This document shows positions 6,832 to 7,176 of a stretch of 7,176 bases of DNA, one piece after another. Origin of the DNA: Methylocystaceae bacterium (lineage in GTDB: Bacteria; Pseudomonadota; Alphaproteobacteria; Rhizobiales; Beijerinckiaceae). The notes under the pieces were generated by a model. It saw nothing but the letters and a program-made list of their open reading frames with translations, had not been told where the DNA came from and ran no database searches. Position 1 is the stretch's first letter; each line of letters starts with the position of its first letter. The position numbers and the translations under genes were made by a program. The DNA lies in assembly GCA_003152255.1 (NCBI GenBank), contig PLZT01000438.1, forward strand, positions 1-7,176. Direction: 5' to 3'.

Positions 6832-6951
6832 CATCCGCGACGATCCGCCACTCGCGTTGTCGTTCCTTTTCGGCTATGTAAGGTTCCGTACAGAGTTCGG
6901 CGGTCCGGGGAGGGGAGCCCGGGGCTGCGGGTAGCGCGAATGGCGCGCTGA
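6832..6951 (+). promoter_or_regulatory. hemA upstream region, possible promoter
   Basis: The spacer before hemA probably holds its promoter, since the dipeptidase is functionally unrelated. The best candidate is TTGTCG (6857-6862), 16 bases, then TAAGGT (6879-6884), a weak sigma-70-type match. I looked for an FNR/FixK half-site pair (TTGAT-N4-ATCAA), known upstream of hemA in some relatives, and saw none. The segment near 6901-6930 is very G-rich. Confidence 0.25.
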
Positions 6952-6953
6952 AT

Positions 6954-6959
6954 GAAGGG
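6954..6959 (+). promoter_or_regulatory. Ribosome binding site of hemA
   Basis: GAAGGG lies seven bases before the ATG at 6967. An in-frame ATG at 6952 has no such site and would add five residues; the ATG at 6940 meets a stop after three codons. The site supports 6967. Confidence 0.7.
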
Positions 6960-6966
6960 CTTCGGC

Positions 6967-7176
6967 ATGGTTTATCGGCGCTACTTCGAGGCAGCTGTCT
7001 TCCGTCTTCGTTCGGAACGGCGCTATCGGGTCTTCGCCCATATCGAGCGCGATGTGGAGAGTTTCCCCGAGGCGGTTTGGCATCGTCCGGACGGCAAAAC
7101 CCAGGATGTCACCATCTGGTGCTCCAACGATTATCTCGGCATGGGCCAGCACCCCGAGGTGATCGCCGCCATGGTC
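6967..7176 (+). CDS. hemA: 5-aminolevulinate synthase, N-terminal part, 3' end outside window
   Basis: HemA condenses glycine with succinyl-CoA using pyridoxal phosphate, the first step of the C4 (Shemin) tetrapyrrole route typical of alphaproteobacteria. The first 70 residues are here, out of roughly 400 in the family. They include the family's N-terminal [11 protein letters not shown], then [19 protein letters not shown]. With the start at 6967, R21 and N54 fall at the numbers of the substrate-contacting arginine and asparagine described for the Rhodobacter capsulatus enzyme (recalled), which independently supports this start. The frame stays open to the window edge. KBL/BioF-type alpha-oxoamine synthases share the fold, but this N-terminus is specific to ALAS. 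Confidence 0.95.
   Translation, partial: MVYRRYFEAAVFRLRSERRYRVFAHIERDVESFPEAVWHRPDGKTQDVTIWCSNDYLGMGQHPEVIAAMV

Noticed and set aside
6940..6951. ATG at 6940 as hemA start or a tiny leader peptide
   Set aside because: It encodes only Met-Ala-Arg before a stop and has no ribosome binding site; too short to support a leader peptide.
6801..6966. FNR/FixK-type site controlling hemA
   Set aside because: No TTGAT-N4-ATCAA-like palindrome is visible in the spacer; a site further upstream, inside the dipeptidase gene, was not assessed exhaustively.
5487..6968. A 493-codon open frame on the - strand across the dipeptidase gene
   Set aside because: It is antisense to the M20 peptidase, whose full metal site is visible. 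Its translation is Arg/Ala-rich low-complexity sequence typical of a GC-rich shadow frame.

Overview
The window is a GC-rich segment of an alphaproteobacterial chromosome, most likely from the order Hyphomicrobiales (Rhizobiales). The family is less certain; Beijerinckiaceae or Methylocystaceae-like is a guess. The evidence is the gene order dnaK-dnaJ-pmtA-pyrF, a bacterial phospholipid N-methyltransferase, a C4-pathway 5-aminolevulinate synthase (hemA), and a CCCTCTCC...GGAGAGGG palindrome of the kind scattered through these genomes. Every gene called is on the + strand.

Layout: (1) 1-768 is the C-terminal 255 residues of DnaK, cut by the window edge. (2) 769-1862 is an accessory insert of about 1.1 kb between dnaK and dnaJ. 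It holds a perfect 12-bp hairpin repeat, an AT-rich dyad-containing spot, a small acidic ORF of unknown function, a second related hairpin, and a two-gene mntA-hepT (MNT/HEPN, type VII) toxin-antitoxin module. (3) 1863-2990 is a complete dnaJ, starting one base after the hepT stop codon. (4) 3155-4488 holds pmtA (TTG start) and pyrF, which overlap by 4 bp. (5) 4516-5295 is xthA (exonuclease III). (6) 5415-6800 is an M20-family metallo-dipeptidase. (7) 6967-7176 is the first 70 residues of HemA, cut by the right edge.

How the genes relate: DnaK and DnaJ form the Hsp70 chaperone core. PmtA makes membrane phosphatidylcholine, PyrF makes UMP, XthA repairs abasic DNA, the M20 enzyme hydrolyses small peptides and HemA begins tetrapyrrole synthesis. 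These are housekeeping genes collinear on one strand, not one pathway.

The unusual part is the insert. A toxin-antitoxin pair that controls an RNase toxin by AMPylation sits inside the chaperone operon and abuts dnaJ so tightly that dnaJ translation may be coupled to toxin translation. The components are known families. What may be new is their placement, the flanking repeats and the unknown small ORF. I saw no CRISPR array, tRNA, rRNA, insertion sequence or integrase gene.
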